64,000 bases of DNA from Dermabacteraceae bacterium TAE3-ERU5 (GTDB lineage Bacteria; Actinomycetota; Actinomycetes; Actinomycetales; Dermabacteraceae), in contig JAHUUK010000004.1 of NCBI GenBank assembly GCA_019218375.1, positions 1 through 64,000 of the forward strand. Direction: 5' to 3'. Position numbers and translations under genes: made by a program. Shown one piece after another: positions 8,908 through 18,303 of the stretch; position 1 is the first letter of the stretch; each line of letters opens with the position of its first letter. The notes beneath the pieces are model-generated. The model worked only from the letters and a program-made list of their open reading frames with translations, made no database searches and was not told the DNA's origin.

Positions 8908-11274
8908 TCAGGCGGTTGCTTTAGGTAGCGGCGTGTTCATGGATACCGGCTGCCCGTCGGCGGTCACTCGGTAGGCGTCGAACACGCCCTCCACTCGCCG
9001 TACCTGGGCTAGGACGTGGCGCAGGTGCAGCGGGTCGGCCAGTTCAAACGAGAAGTAGGCCGAGGCCAAACGGTCCTTGTGCAGCTGGCAGGATGCCGAT
9101 TGCATGTCTACCTGCTGGTCCGCGATAACCTGCGCCAGGTCGGTAAGCAGTCGCTGCCTATCCAGCGCCTCCACCTTGATGTGCACCAGGTAGCTGGCGT
9201 TATGGCTGCCGGACCATTTCACGTCCATCATGCGTTCCGGCTGGTCGCGCAGCTGTTCCACGTTACGGCAGTCCATGTGATGCACGGAAATGCCGCTGCC
9301 GCGCGTCACGAAGCCCACGATCGGATCGCCGGGCACGGGTGTGCAGCAGCGCGCGAGCTTAACCCACACGTCACTTTCCCCGCCGACTATCACGCCGGGA
9401 TCGTTGCCGCCGCGCTTACGTCGCGAATCGCGCACCTTGGAGGGCATTACCGATTCGGTGATGTCCTCTTCCATGCTTGCCGCGCCACCGAGTTCGGTGG
9501 TTAGCCGGGCGGCCACGTTCTTGGCGCTTACGTGGCTTTCCCCGATGGCGGAATAGAGCGCATCGACGTCGGCATAGTGCAGATCCTGCGCTACGGCGGT
9601 CAGCATGTCGTGGGTGAGCAGGCGGCGCAGCGGCAGGTTTTGCTTGCGCAGCTCCCTGCCCAGCGCCTCCTTGCCGCGTTCCAAGGCCTCTTCGCGGCGC
9701 TCCTTGGTGAACCACTGCCTGATCTTTGTGCGGGCGCGCTGCGACTTAACGAAGTTCAGCCAGTCCTTGCTCGGCCCGGCCCCCTCCGCCTTGGAGGTGA
9801 ACACCTCCACCACGTCGCCCGTCTTTAGCTCCGATTCCAGGGACGCCAACCTGCCGTTGATCTTCGCCCCCATCGTGCGGTGCCCGACCTCCGTGTGCAC
9901 CGAATAGGCGAAGTCCACCGGGGTCGCCCCCTGCGGGAGCGCCAGCACGTCTCCCTTTGGGGTGAACACGTAAACTTCCTGGCTGCCCATCTCGAACCGC
10001 AGCGAATCCAAGAATTCGCCGGAATCGGTGGTCTCCTGCTGCCAGTCCATGAGCTGCTTGAGCCACTGCATGTCGCCGCCCGCAGCGCTCGGCTGCGGAT
10101 CGGCCTGTCCCGCGCGTGCCTTGTATTTCCAGTGCGCGGCCACGCCGTATTCCGCGCGGCGGTGCATTTCGTAGGTGCGGATCTGGATTTCCACCGGCTT
10201 TCCGGTGGGGCCGATCACCGTGGTGTGCAGCGACTGGTAAAGGTTGAACTTGGGCAGGGCGATGTAGTCCTTGAAACGGCCCGGCACCGGGGACCAGCGC
10301 GCGTGCAGGATACCCAGCACGGCGTAGCAGTCGCGCACCGAATCCACCAGCACCCGGATGCCGACCAGGTCGTAGATGTCGGCGAAGTCGCGGCCGCGCA
10401 CGATCATTTTTTGGTAGATCGAATAGTAGTGCTTGGGCCGACCGGAAACGGTCGCCTTAATCTTTGCCTGGCGCAGATCCTCGTTGATGTTCCCGGAAAC
10501 GGTAGCCAAATACTTTTCACGGGCCGGTGCGTGTTCGGATACGAGCGAAACGATTTCGTCGTACACCTTCGGATACAGCACCTGGAAGGAGCGATCCTCC
10601 AGTTCCCACTTGATTGCGTTTAGGCCCAGCCGATGCGCGAGCGGGGCATAGATCTCCAGGGTTTCTTTCGCCTTTTTCTCGGCGGAACTGGAGGGAACGT
10701 ATTTCCAGGTGCGGGCGTTGTGTAGCCGGTCCGCCAGCTTGATCATCAGCACGCGAATGTCGCGGCTCATCGCCACGATCATCTTGCGTACCGTTTCCGC
10801 CTGCGCGGCCGCACCGTAGGTGACCTTGTCCAGCTTGGTCACGCCGTCCACGAGCACCGCGATTTCCTCGCCATACTCTTCCCGCAGCATGTCCAGGGTG
10901 TAGTCGGTATCCTCCACCGTGTCGTGCAGCAGTGCGGCGGCAAGTACCGGCAGGGGCGAGCCCAGTTCCGCGAGGATAGTCGCAACCGATACCGGGTGGG
11001 TGATGTACGGGTCACCGCTCTTGCGCATCTGCCCCCGGTGCGCTTTTTCGGCGGTGGCGTAGGCGCGTTGCAGGAGGGTGAAGTCGTCCTTGGGGTGGCT
11101 GACCCGCGCAGCCTGAATCAGCGGCTCCAGGATGGGATCTACCGCGCTCGCGGAACGCCCCACTAGGAATGACAGGCGCGAGCGTCTGGCCCATCCCGGT
11201 GCCGCGTTAGCGGACGTGGGAGACGAGGGCGTGCGCGGCGTTGCCACGACTGGCTGATCTTCTTGCGGGTTCAT
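8908..11274 (-). CDS. relA: Bifunctional (p)ppGpp synthetase/hydrolase Rel
   Basis: 788 aa from ATG 11274, preceded by GGAGGGGG; an upstream in-frame GTG lacks such a site. It makes ppGpp from ATP and GDP/GTP on amino-acid starvation and degrades it when starvation ends. Domains: HD hydrolase (about 70-220) with intact HDTVED at 117-122; synthetase with the RFKD loop at about 333-336 and the [11 protein letters not shown] region; TGS ([14 protein letters not shown]); zinc-finger-like segment with CCTPVPGD; C-terminal ACT. Both catalytic centres look functional, as in the single Rel of Mycobacterium. It is preceded by apt, as in M. tuberculosis. Confidence 0.96.
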   Translation of the reverse strand: MNPQEDQPVVATPRTPSSPTSANAAPGWARRSRLSFLVGRSASAVDPILEPLIQAARVSHPKDDFTLLQRAYATAEKAHRGQMRKSGDPYITHPVSVATILAELGSPLPVLAAALLHDTVEDTDYTLDMLREEYGEEIAVLVDGVTKLDKVTYGAAAQAETVRKMIVAMSRDIRVLMIKLADRLHNARTWKYVPSSSAEKKAKETLEIYAPLAHRLGLNAIKWELEDRSFQVLYPKVYDEIVSLVSEHAPAREKYLATVSGNINEDLRQAKIKATVSGRPKHYYSIYQKMIVRGRDFADIYDLVGIRVLVDSVRDCYAVLGILHARWSPVPGRFKDYIALPKFNLYQSLHTTVIGPTGKPVEIQIRTYEMHRRAEYGVAAHWKYKARAGQADPQPSAAGGDMQWLKQLMDWQQETTDSGEFLDSLRFEMGSQEVYVFTPKGDVLALPQGATPVDFAYSVHTEVGHRTMGAKINGRLASLESELKTGDVVEVFTSKAEGAGPSKDWLNFVKSQRARTKIRQWFTKERREEALERGKEALGRELRKQNLPLRRLLTHDMLTAVAQDLHYADVDALYSAIGESHVSAKNVAARLTTELGGAASMEEDITESVMPSKVRDSRRKRGGNDPGVIVGGESDVWVKLARCCTPVPGDPIVGFVTRGSGISVHHMDCRNVEQLRDQPERMMDVKWSGSHNASYLVHIKVEALDRQRLLTDLAQVIADQQVDMQSASCQLHKDRLASAYFSFELADPLHLRHVLAQVRRVEGVFDAYRVTADGQPVSMNTPLPKATA

Positions 11275-11309
11275 ATCGGCCCCCTCCGAACGTGTGTCGT
11301 TCAGTCTAC

Positions 11310-11348
11310 CCGTTGCGGGCACGCCCGATAGGCAGGTGCCCGCAACGG
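11310..11348. repeat. Perfect inverted repeat between apt and relA
   Basis: A 13-bp perfect stem (CCGTTGCGGGCAC at 11310-11322, complement at 11336-11348) surrounds a 13-base loop. Neither strand has a run of T after the stem, so it is not a textbook terminator. It sits immediately downstream of the apt stop, in the likely 5' leader of relA. Confidence 0.7.
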
Positions 11349-11358
11349 TTTGGTAACG

Positions 11359-11913
11359 CTAGTTGGGGATGCTGCAGACAGCGGAGAACGGCAGATCGCC
11401 GAGCTTTTCCTTGCCGCCAAGCCCCTGCAGTTCGATCAGGAAGGAGACGCCCAGTAGGTCGCCGCCGCAGGCCTTTACCAGGTCGCATGTCGCTACCGCG
11501 GTGCCGCCGGTGGCCAGCAGATCGTCAACCACCAGGGTGCGGGTTCCCGCCACGATGGCGCCCTCCTGGATTTCCAGGCTGGCGGTGCCGTATTCCAGAT
11601 CGTAGGTTTCGCGGTGCGGGTTGCCGGGAAGTTTGCCGGCCTTGCGCGCCGGTACGAAGCCCGCCCCGATCTCGTGCGCCAGCGGGGCACCCAGCATGAA
11701 GCCGCGTGCCTCGGTGCCGACGATTACCTCGACGTCCTGCGGGATGATGCTGGCCCAGTAGCGGATAACGCTACGGAACGCCTCCCCGTCGCGCAGCAGC
11801 GGGGTGATGTCGCGGAACAGAATGCCGGGCTTCGGGAAGTCCGGGTATTCGGCTATGTGCGACTCCATCAGGCTGTCAATCAGCGCACGGTCGGTCGTTG
11901 CGGGGTTGTTCAT
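11359..11913 (-). CDS. apt: Adenine phosphoribosyltransferase
   Basis: 184 aa, the usual length. It salvages adenine to AMP using PRPP. The PRPP-binding signature LVVDDLLATGGTA and the PDFPKPGILFRDITPLL segment typical of APRT are present, as is the EARGFMLGAPLA region. It overlaps the secF stop by four bases (ATGA), so it is translated with the sec genes, and relA follows; secDF-apt-relA is a conserved actinobacterial order linking purine supply and ppGpp metabolism. It is a cytoplasmic enzyme with no odd features. Confidence 0.95.
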   Translation of the reverse strand: MNNPATTDRALIDSLMESHIAEYPDFPKPGILFRDITPLLRDGEAFRSVIRYWASIIPQDVEVIVGTEARGFMLGAPLAHEIGAGFVPARKAGKLPGNPHRETYDLEYGTASLEIQEGAIVAGTRTLVVDDLLATGGTAVATCDLVKACGGDLLGVSFLIELQGLGGKEKLGDLPFSAVCSIPN

Positions 11914-13016
11914 CGCTGGCCCTTCTTGCGGTTTGCCTTGGTTTTGCGCCGGGGCTGCACCCTGGTCGCGCTTTCCGCTGCTGCGGGATTTTCTTTCTCT
12001 TCTTCCGGGGAAGTTGCGGCTGCCGCGCTCCCCTTTTCCTTGCGCCCGGCGATTACCCGCGCGGTGTGTTCGGCAATCGCAGCCTCGCGCTGACGCAGCC
12101 CCACCAGGAAGCAGGGAGCCAGGAAGATCGAGGAGTAGGTGCCGACCAGGATGCCCACGAAGAGGGCCAGAGAAATGTCTTTCAGGGTGCCCGCGCCGAG
12201 CAGGAACGCGCCGATGAAGAGGATCGCGCCGACCGGGAGCAGGGCCACTACGGAGGTGTTGATGGAACGTACCAGGGTCTGATTGACCGCCCGGTTTACC
12301 GCCTCCGCGTAGGTGAAGGTGCCCTGTTCGGTAATGCCTTCGGTATTTTCGCGCACCTTATCGAACACCACCACGGTGTCGTAGAGGGAATAACCGAGGA
12401 TGGTTAGGAACCCGATCACCGCTGCCGGGGTGACCTCGAAACCGACGCTGCCGTAGGTGAACGCCGTCAGCAGCAGATCGTGCATGAGTGCCATCACGGC
12501 AGCCAGGGAAGACTTGATGTTGCGGAAGTAGAGCGCCATGACCGCGCCCACCAGCAGTAGGAACACCACGACCGCGCGCAGTGCCTTGGAGGTGACGTCC
12601 TTCCCCCAGCTGGGGCCGATGAAGGAGCTGGTTACCTGTTTGCTGCTGACCCCGTAGGCGCTCGCCAGCTTGCCGCGCAGGGCTTCCGTTTCCGGGGCGC
12701 TGAGCTGCTCGGTCTGGATCCGCAGGGAGGAGCCGCCGACCACCGTCACCTTGGGTTCGTTGGTGGCGACCACGCTCTTTACTTCCTTGCGCGCGGGTGC
12801 CGGATCAAGGCTCTTGGGTGAGCTGATCTGGAACTCGGAACCGCCGGTGAATTCGATGCCCAGGTTTACCCCGCGCAGGGCGGTGATGCCGGCCAGCACG
12901 ATCAGCACGATTGCGCTGATCGTGTACCAGAGCTTGCGCCTACCGACGATGTCGTAGGATTTCGCGCCGCTGTGGAGGGCGTTACCGAAGTCGGCGAACT
13001 TCTTAGCTAGCTGCAT
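11910..13016 (-). CDS. secF: Protein translocase subunit SecF
   Basis: 368 aa RND-type membrane protein that, with SecD, uses the proton motive force to aid late steps of Sec export. It has one N-terminal membrane helix (about 29-48) followed by the hallmark GIEFTGGSEFQI, a periplasm-facing P4 domain, then five helices including the SLYDTVVVFDKVREN segment with functional Asp/Arg residues. A Lys/Arg/Glu-rich cytoplasmic tail of about 60 residues follows the last helix and is longer than in E. coli. The start overlaps the end of secD by 14 bases. Confidence 0.95.
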   Translation of the reverse strand: MQLAKKFADFGNALHSGAKSYDIVGRRKLWYTISAIVLIVLAGITALRGVNLGIEFTGGSEFQISSPKSLDPAPARKEVKSVVATNEPKVTVVGGSSLRIQTEQLSAPETEALRGKLASAYGVSSKQVTSSFIGPSWGKDVTSKALRAVVVFLLLVGAVMALYFRNIKSSLAAVMALMHDLLLTAFTYGSVGFEVTPAAVIGFLTILGYSLYDTVVVFDKVRENTEGITEQGTFTYAEAVNRAVNQTLVRSINTSVVALLPVGAILFIGAFLLGAGTLKDISLALFVGILVGTYSSIFLAPCFLVGLRQREAAIAEHTARVIAGRKEKGSAAAATSPEEEKENPAAAESATRVQPRRKTKANRKKGQR

Positions 13017-14706
13017 TGTCGTCTCCCTTCGCTTCCCTCTGCTTGCGGGCAGCCAGGGACTCGCCTTTGCTACGGATCCTGCCGCGACCGGCGTAACGCG
13101 GAGCCTTTGCCCCCAGCATGCGCGGATCCATGCCGCTCATGGGGTGGCCACCGCCGAAGAAGGAGGTGTGCGAAAGCATCTGCAGCATGGGGTGGGTGAA
13201 GAAGAAGACCACGAACAGGTCGATCACGGTGGTCAGGCCCAGGGTGAAGGCGAAACCGCGCACGCCACCAACGCTGAGCAGGTAGAGCACGCTGGCCGCG
13301 ATCACGTTCACGGCGTCGGAAGCGATGATCGTGCGGCGGGCCCGCAGCCAGGCGTGGTCTACGGCGCTGATCATGCCGCGCCCGTCACGGATTTCGTCGC
13401 GTACGCGCTCGAAGTAGACGATGAACGAGTCTGCCGTGAAGCCGATCGCTACGATCAGGCCCGTTACGCCCGCCAGCGAGAGCCTGAAGCCGATGTCGGA
13501 AACGTTCGAGAAAACGGTGATTACGCCGTAGGTGAGCACACCCGCCACCAGCAGCGAAAGCGTGGTCACCAGCGCCAGTGCACGGTACTGGAACACCGAG
13601 TAAAGCACCACGATCAGCAGGCCGATCAGACCCGCCAGAAGGCCTTTCTGGAGCTGATCGCTACCCAGGGTGGCCGAAATCTGCTGTTCGCTTTCCACGG
13701 TGAACTTCAGCGGCAGGGCACCGAACTTGAGCTGCTGCGCCAGCGAGGTGGCGCTATCGCGGTTGAAACCGCCGGTGATCTGCGCGCTGCCGTCGGTAAT
13801 CGGAGTGTTGATGCGCGGGGCCGAAATAACCAGGCCGTCCAGCACCATGGCGAAGCGGTCGCTCAGCGCCTTCTGCTGGTACAGGTAGGTGGAAAGCACC
13901 GCGAATTCCTGCGCGCCCCGGCTGTTCAGTTTCAGGTTTACCGCGTAGGTGTTGAGGATCTGGCCGGTGGGAGTCGTCTCGTTACTAGCGGAGGCGTCCT
14001 CTACCTCGTCGCCGTGAATCGCGACCGGACCGAGCACGTACTTTTCCGAGCCGTCGTCGGAGCAGGTGACGAGCGCCCCCTTCGGGTTCGCGTCACGTTC
14101 CTTGTTCCGCTGGGCCGGATCAGCGCAGTTAAGCGTGTAGTACTGCTTCAGCACCTCGGGGGTGAGCAGCTTCGCAGAGGTGGCCTCCTGCGGAGTCACG
14201 CCTCCCTCCGGCACCTTCAGGTTGCTATCCGGGGCCGACGCTGCCGGTAGGCCGGAAATGTATTCCTGCGCCTGTTTCATCTGCGAATCCAGGGCGCTGC
14301 CCGCGATGGGCTGGCCGGGACCCGCCAGCAGCAGCGCGCGAAACTCCATCAGCGCCGTGCGCTTGAGGGCCTCCGAGGTGGAGGCGTCCAGGGTGCCGGG
14401 AACATCCACCACGATGTTGTTTCCGCCCTGCACCGTGATTTCGGTTTCTGCCACGCCAAGCGCGTTCACGCGCTGGCCCATGATGGCACTGGCCCGCTCA
14501 AGCTGTTCCTGGGTAACGGGCGAACCGTCCGGGGTGGCGGCGTTCAGGATTACCTGCGTGCCGCCTTCCAGGTCGAGCGCCAGCTTCGGGGTCGGCTGCC
14601 AGCCTTTCGCGACTACGCCGTAGCCGATGCCGCCTGCCAATATTGCTATTACCGCGAGCAGCACCCAGAAGGGACGCCGCCAGGGACGCTTATAGAGCGG
14701 TGCCAT
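13003..14706 (-). CDS. secD: Protein translocase subunit SecD
   Basis: 567 aa. N-terminal helix (about 13-32), the conserved [13 protein letters not shown] segment, a large extracytoplasmic P1 domain with a Pro/Ala/Ser-rich insertion, then a membrane bundle from about residue 350 with [26 protein letters not shown] (key residues D-S-F-I-V-Y-F-E-R). It forms the SecDF complex with SecF and the SecYEG channel. The C-terminal tail after about residue 520 is basic. The gene lies 12 bases after yajC and overlaps secF, forming the classical yajC-secD-secF unit. Confidence 0.95.
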   Translation of the reverse strand: [567 protein letters not shown]

Positions 14707-14718
14707 GTTTAGAGCCGC

Positions 14719-15051
14719 TTACCTCTCTACGGTTACGCCGGGGGTGGAGCCGTTTTCGCCCTTGTCCTCGGATTCCTCGGTTTCTGCAAGGTTTTCTTCG
14801 GGGGCCTCAACCTTGCCCGCGATTGCCTTGCGGTCCCACTTAAGCTGAGCGCCAGACTCGGATTCGAGAACCACGACGTCTTCGTAGCTTTCCACGATCA
14901 GGCCGTAGAAGCCCGAGTAGGTGCGCACTTCGTCGCCCACTTCGAGCGAAGCGACCAGAGCATCGTGCTCTGCCTGCATCTTCTTCTGCTTACGCGACAT
15001 AAGCAGCATCGGGATCATCATTGCCAGAATCAGCAAGAGAAGAAATTCCAT
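14719..15051 (-). CDS. yajC: Preprotein translocase subunit YajC
   Basis: 110 aa from ATG 15051, with GGGGGCGTG immediately upstream; longer in-frame starts add non-family sequence. One N-terminal membrane helix (MEFLLLLILAMMIPML) is followed by the SRKQKK motif and the LEVGDEVRTYSGFYGLI domain characteristic of YajC, then an acidic disordered tail. It is an accessory of SecDF. Its place directly upstream of secD supports the call. Confidence 0.94.
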   Translation of the reverse strand: MEFLLLLILAMMIPMLLMSRKQKKMQAEHDALVASLEVGDEVRTYSGFYGLIVESYEDVVVLESESGAQLKWDRKAIAGKVEAPEENLAETEESEDKGENGSTPGVTVER

Positions 15052-15147
15052 CACGCCCCCGTTTTCATTGTTGTTCCTGCACAGACTGCACCACTCTACC
15101 GGCTGGCGGGTGAACGCGGCTAGCGCTCCCCGCACTCGTGTTCCGGC

Positions 15148-16197
15148 TTAGAAGCGTCCGTTTCCCTCCGGCGCGTCCCCGCCGAGCACTCCCCCGTCGG
15201 GAATCGGCAGCCCCAGGTGGCTGTATGCCTGTTCCAGGGCTACGCGCCCGCGCGGTGTGCGTCCCAGGAATCCCTCACGCACCAGGAACGGTTCCACCAC
15301 GGTTTCCACGGTTTCGCTTTCTTCCCCGACGGCCACGGCCAGCGTGGACAGCCCCACCGGGCCGCCGCCGAAGCGGGTACACAGCACGTTCAGCACCGCC
15401 CTGTCCAGGCGGTCCAGCCCGCGCGCGTCCACCTCGTAGAGGCGCAGCGCCGCGTCGGCCGCCTGCGGGGTGATGCGGCCGTCGCCGTGCACCTGCGCAT
15501 AGTCGCGCACCCGCCTGACCAGACGGTTTGCGATACGCGGTGTGCCGCGCGAGCGGCGGGCAATGTTTTCCGACGCCTCCGGGTCGATTTCTACCCCGAG
15601 CCGCGCGGCGGAACGGCTCACCACTACGTCCAGTTCTCCCGGACCGTAGTAATCCAGGTGGGCGGTGAAGCCAAAACGGTCACGCAGCGGGGCGGGAAGC
15701 AGGCCCGCGCGGGTGGTGGCGCCGACGGCGGTGAAGGGCGGCAGTTCGAGCGGGATGGAGGTGGCCCCGACTCCCTTGCCCACCACGACGTCCACGCGGA
15801 AGTCTTCCATCGCCATGTAGAGCATTTCTTCGGCGGGGCGTGCCAGGCGGTGAATTTCGTCGATGAAAAGTACCTCTCCCTCTTCCAGCGCCGACAGGAT
15901 CGCCGCCAGATCGCCCGCGTGTTGGATCGCCGGGCCGGAGGTGATGCGCAGCGGCACCCCCATCTCGTGCGCGATGATCATTGCGAGGGTGGTTTTTCCG
16001 AGCCCCGGCGGGCCCGAGAGCAGCACGTGTTCGGGGCTGCCGCCACGGGCGGAGGCGGCGCTGAGCACCAGTTGCAGCTGTTCGCGCACCACCTGCTGGC
16101 CCACAAAATCGGCCAGGCTGCGGGGGCGCAGCGCGGCCTCTGCCGCCCTATCTAACGCGCCTGCTTCGGGGACAACCACGCGTTCGGCATCGTTCAT
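15148..16197 (-). CDS. ruvB: Holliday junction branch migration ATPase RuvB
   Basis: 349 aa AAA+ motor. Walker [13 protein letters not shown], Walker [11 protein letters not shown], sensor 1 [19 protein letters not shown] with the arginine finger, and a C-terminal winged helix (about 260-335) are all present. With RuvA it drives branch migration of recombination intermediates in the cytoplasm. The start overlaps the ruvA stop by four bases. The RuvC-RuvA-RuvB order is complete and intact. Confidence 0.97.
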   Translation of the reverse strand: MNDAERVVVPEAGALDRAAEAALRPRSLADFVGQQVVREQLQLVLSAASARGGSPEHVLLSGPPGLGKTTLAMIIAHEMGVPLRITSGPAIQHAGDLAAILSALEEGEVLFIDEIHRLARPAEEMLYMAMEDFRVDVVVGKGVGATSIPLELPPFTAVGATTRAGLLPAPLRDRFGFTAHLDYYGPGELDVVVSRSAARLGVEIDPEASENIARRSRGTPRIANRLVRRVRDYAQVHGDGRITPQAADAALRLYEVDARGLDRLDRAVLNVLCTRFGGGPVGLSTLAVAVGEESETVETVVEPFLVREGFLGRTPRGRVALEQAYSHLGLPIPDGGVLGGDAPEGNGRF

Positions 16198-16805
16198 CGG
16201 GTGCCACCCAGGCTCTTCAGCGCGGTGCGCAGCAGGGCGGAGCGTTCAGCGCCGTCCCCCAGGTATTCGGCGGCGCGCTGCACCGCCTCGCTAGCGGCCT
16301 TTTCCTGCCAGCCCAGGCCGATGAGCGCGTTCACGACGTCGGCGCTATCCGGCTGTAGCTGCGGCTGCGGCGCGGGAATCTCTACCTGAGCGGATGCCTC
16401 TGCGGGCGCGCTCACCTTGTCTTTTAGTTCGAGGATCATGCGGTTTGCGACCTTCGGGCCGATCCCCGGCGTTTTCGTAATCGCCTTGGTATCGCCCGCC
16501 AGGACTGCGCGGCGCAGATCGTCCGGGCTAAGCACAGAAAGCAGCGCCAGCGCCGTGCGCGCGCCGACCCCGGTGACGGACTGCACCAGCGTAAAGACGT
16601 CGGCATCGTCTCGTTCCAGGAAACCGAACAGCGTGAGGGAGTCTTCGCGCACCACCAGTTCGGTAAATAACCGCACGCGCTGGCCGTGACGCACCGCGTT
16701 CAGGGTCGGGTGGGTCGTGCGCACGTCGTAGCCGACGCCGCCAACCTCTAACACCAGGCGGTCAAGACCGATCCAGGCGACCTCGCCCGTTAATGTTGCG
16801 ATCAC
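16194..16805 (-). CDS. ruvA: Holliday junction DNA helicase subunit RuvA
   Basis: 203 aa. N-terminal OB fold ([13 protein letters not shown]...), helix-hairpin-helix pair ([39 protein letters not shown]) and the C-terminal UBA-like domain III that contacts RuvB, joined by a Pro/Gln/Ala linker. It binds four-way junctions as a tetramer. It is 59 bases downstream of ruvC and overlaps ruvB by four bases. Confidence 0.96.
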   Translation of the reverse strand: MIATLTGEVAWIGLDRLVLEVGGVGYDVRTTHPTLNAVRHGQRVRLFTELVVREDSLTLFGFLERDDADVFTLVQSVTGVGARTALALLSVLSPDDLRRAVLAGDTKAITKTPGIGPKVANRMILELKDKVSAPAEASAQVEIPAPQPQLQPDSADVVNALIGLGWQEKAASEAVQRAAEYLGDGAERSALLRTALKSLGGTR

Positions 16806-16864
16806 GCGAAATTTTCCTCACTGCCCAGGGCTAACCGTACGAGAATAATAGAACAAGTGTACGA

Positions 16865-17449
16865 CTACCAGACGGTGTTTGACCTATCTCGTTTTCGGCG
16901 CGCCGCGCGTTCCGCCTCCGCCCAGACCGACTGCGCCGAGGTGCGGGCCGCCCCGCTCGCGTCGAGGCGCACCGGGCCGCGCCCCCGCCAAAGGTGCGTG
17001 AGCGCGATAGCGAGGGCGTCGGCGGCGTCGGCGGGCTGCGGCAGTGCCGACATGCCAAGCACCTTCATCATGACCCGCTGGATCTGCGCCTTGTCGGCGC
17101 GGCCACTGCCGGTCACGGCCGCCTTAACCTCGCTCGGGGTGTGCAGGGCCACGGGTATCCCCCGTTCCGCCGCTATCACGATGGCTACCCCGGTGACCTG
17201 CGCGGTGCCCATCACCGTGGGCAGGTTGTTCTGCGCGAAGACGCGTTCTATGGCCACCGCGTCGGGAGCGTGCCGTTCCACGACCTCGCTCAGGCCGCGC
17301 GAAATAGCGAGCAGGCGCGTGTCTATCGCGCCGCCCGCCTCGCTACGGATTACCCCGACATCGACCAGGCTGGCGCTGCGGCCGGTCCCGGCGTCAATGA
17401 CGCCGTAACCGCACCTGGTCAGGCCCGGATCGATGCCGAGTACCCGCAC
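16865..17449 (-). CDS. ruvC: Holliday junction resolvase RuvC
   Basis: 194 aa, GTG start. Catalytic acidic residues are visible at Asp7 (GIDPGLTRCGYG) and Glu68 (AIERVF), with the C-terminal DAADALAIALTH pair near residue 140. It cuts Holliday junctions symmetrically as a dimer. The extra 30-residue basic tail (RAARRKRDRS) is common in actinobacteria. It starts 6 bases after the yebC stop, so the two are probably cotranscribed, again as in Mycobacterium. Confidence 0.95.
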   Translation of the reverse strand: MRVLGIDPGLTRCGYGVIDAGTGRSASLVDVGVIRSEAGGAIDTRLLAISRGLSEVVERHAPDAVAIERVFAQNNLPTVMGTAQVTGVAIVIAAERGIPVALHTPSEVKAAVTGSGRADKAQIQRVMMKVLGMSALPQPADAADALAIALTHLWRGRGPVRLDASGAARTSAQSVWAEAERAARRKRDRSNTVW

Positions 17450-17455
17450 GCCTGT

Positions 17456-18214
17456 TTAGCCTTCGGCTTCGAGCTGCGCCGCTACGTCGTCCGGAATGTC
17501 CAGGTTCGAGTAAACGTTCTGCACGTCGTCGCTGTCTTCGAGCGCTTCGAGCAGGCGCAGCACCTTGCGTGCACCGTCCAAATCAACCGCGACCTTCATG
17601 CTGGGCACGAACTGGGCCTCGGCCGAGTCGTAGTCGATACCGGCTTCCTGCAGCGCGGTACGTACCGCCACGAAGTCGCTGGCCTCGGAGTAAATCTCGA
17701 AGGTATCGCCCTCGTCTACGATCTCCTCCGCGCCCGCATCGAGCACTACCTCAAGGATGTCGTCCTCGGTGCGATCGCCCTTGGGGAGGGTTACTACGCC
17801 CTTGCGGTCGAATAGGTAGGAAACGGAGCCGGAATCGGCCATGTTGCCGCCGTTGCGGGAGAACGCGACGCGTACCTCGGAAACCGCGCGGTTCTTGTTG
17901 TCGGTCAGGCATTCGACCAGCACGGCCACGCCGCCGGGTGCGTAGCCTTCGTACATCAGGTTCAGGTAGTCGACGCCGCCGCCGTCCAGACCGCCACCGC
18001 GCTTAACGGCGCGATCGATGTTGTCGTTAGGAACGGAAGACTTCTTTGCCTTCTGGATCGCATCGAACAGGGTGGGGTTGCCTGCGGGATCGGGGCCGCC
18101 CACGCGCGCAGCGACTTCGATGTTCTTGATCAGCTTGGCGAACAGCTTGCCGCGCTTAGCATCGATGGCGGCCTTCTTGTGTTTCGTGGTTGCCCATTTA
18201 GAGTGACCCGACAT
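17456..18214 (-). CDS. YebC/PmpR family regulator (TACO1 family)
   Basis: 252 aa from ATG 18214, giving the universal start [20 protein letters not shown] (key residues S-G-H-S-K-W); an in-frame GTG three codons earlier is a weaker choice. Domain features include the [16 protein letters not shown] stretch and the acidic [19 protein letters not shown] segment. YebC proteins were long called transcriptional regulators; recent work on family members points to help for ribosomes at proline stretches. The genetic link to ruvCAB is conserved across bacteria. Confidence 0.94.
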   Translation of the reverse strand: MSGHSKWATTKHKKAAIDAKRGKLFAKLIKNIEVAARVGGPDPAGNPTLFDAIQKAKKSSVPNDNIDRAVKRGGGLDGGGVDYLNLMYEGYAPGGVAVLVECLTDNKNRAVSEVRVAFSRNGGNMADSGSVSYLFDRKGVVTLPKGDRTEDDILEVVLDAGAEEIVDEGDTFEIYSEASDFVAVRTALQEAGIDYDSAEAQFVPSMKVAVDLDGARKVLRLLEALEDSDDVQNVYSNLDIPDDVAAQLEAEG

Positions 18215-18303
18215 GGTCTCCACCCTTTCTACGAATATTTCCCCGCTTAGTGCGGGCTAGGTTTACGCCTTTAGGCGTGGTTTGAGGATCGCGCCCTGAC
18301 ATT

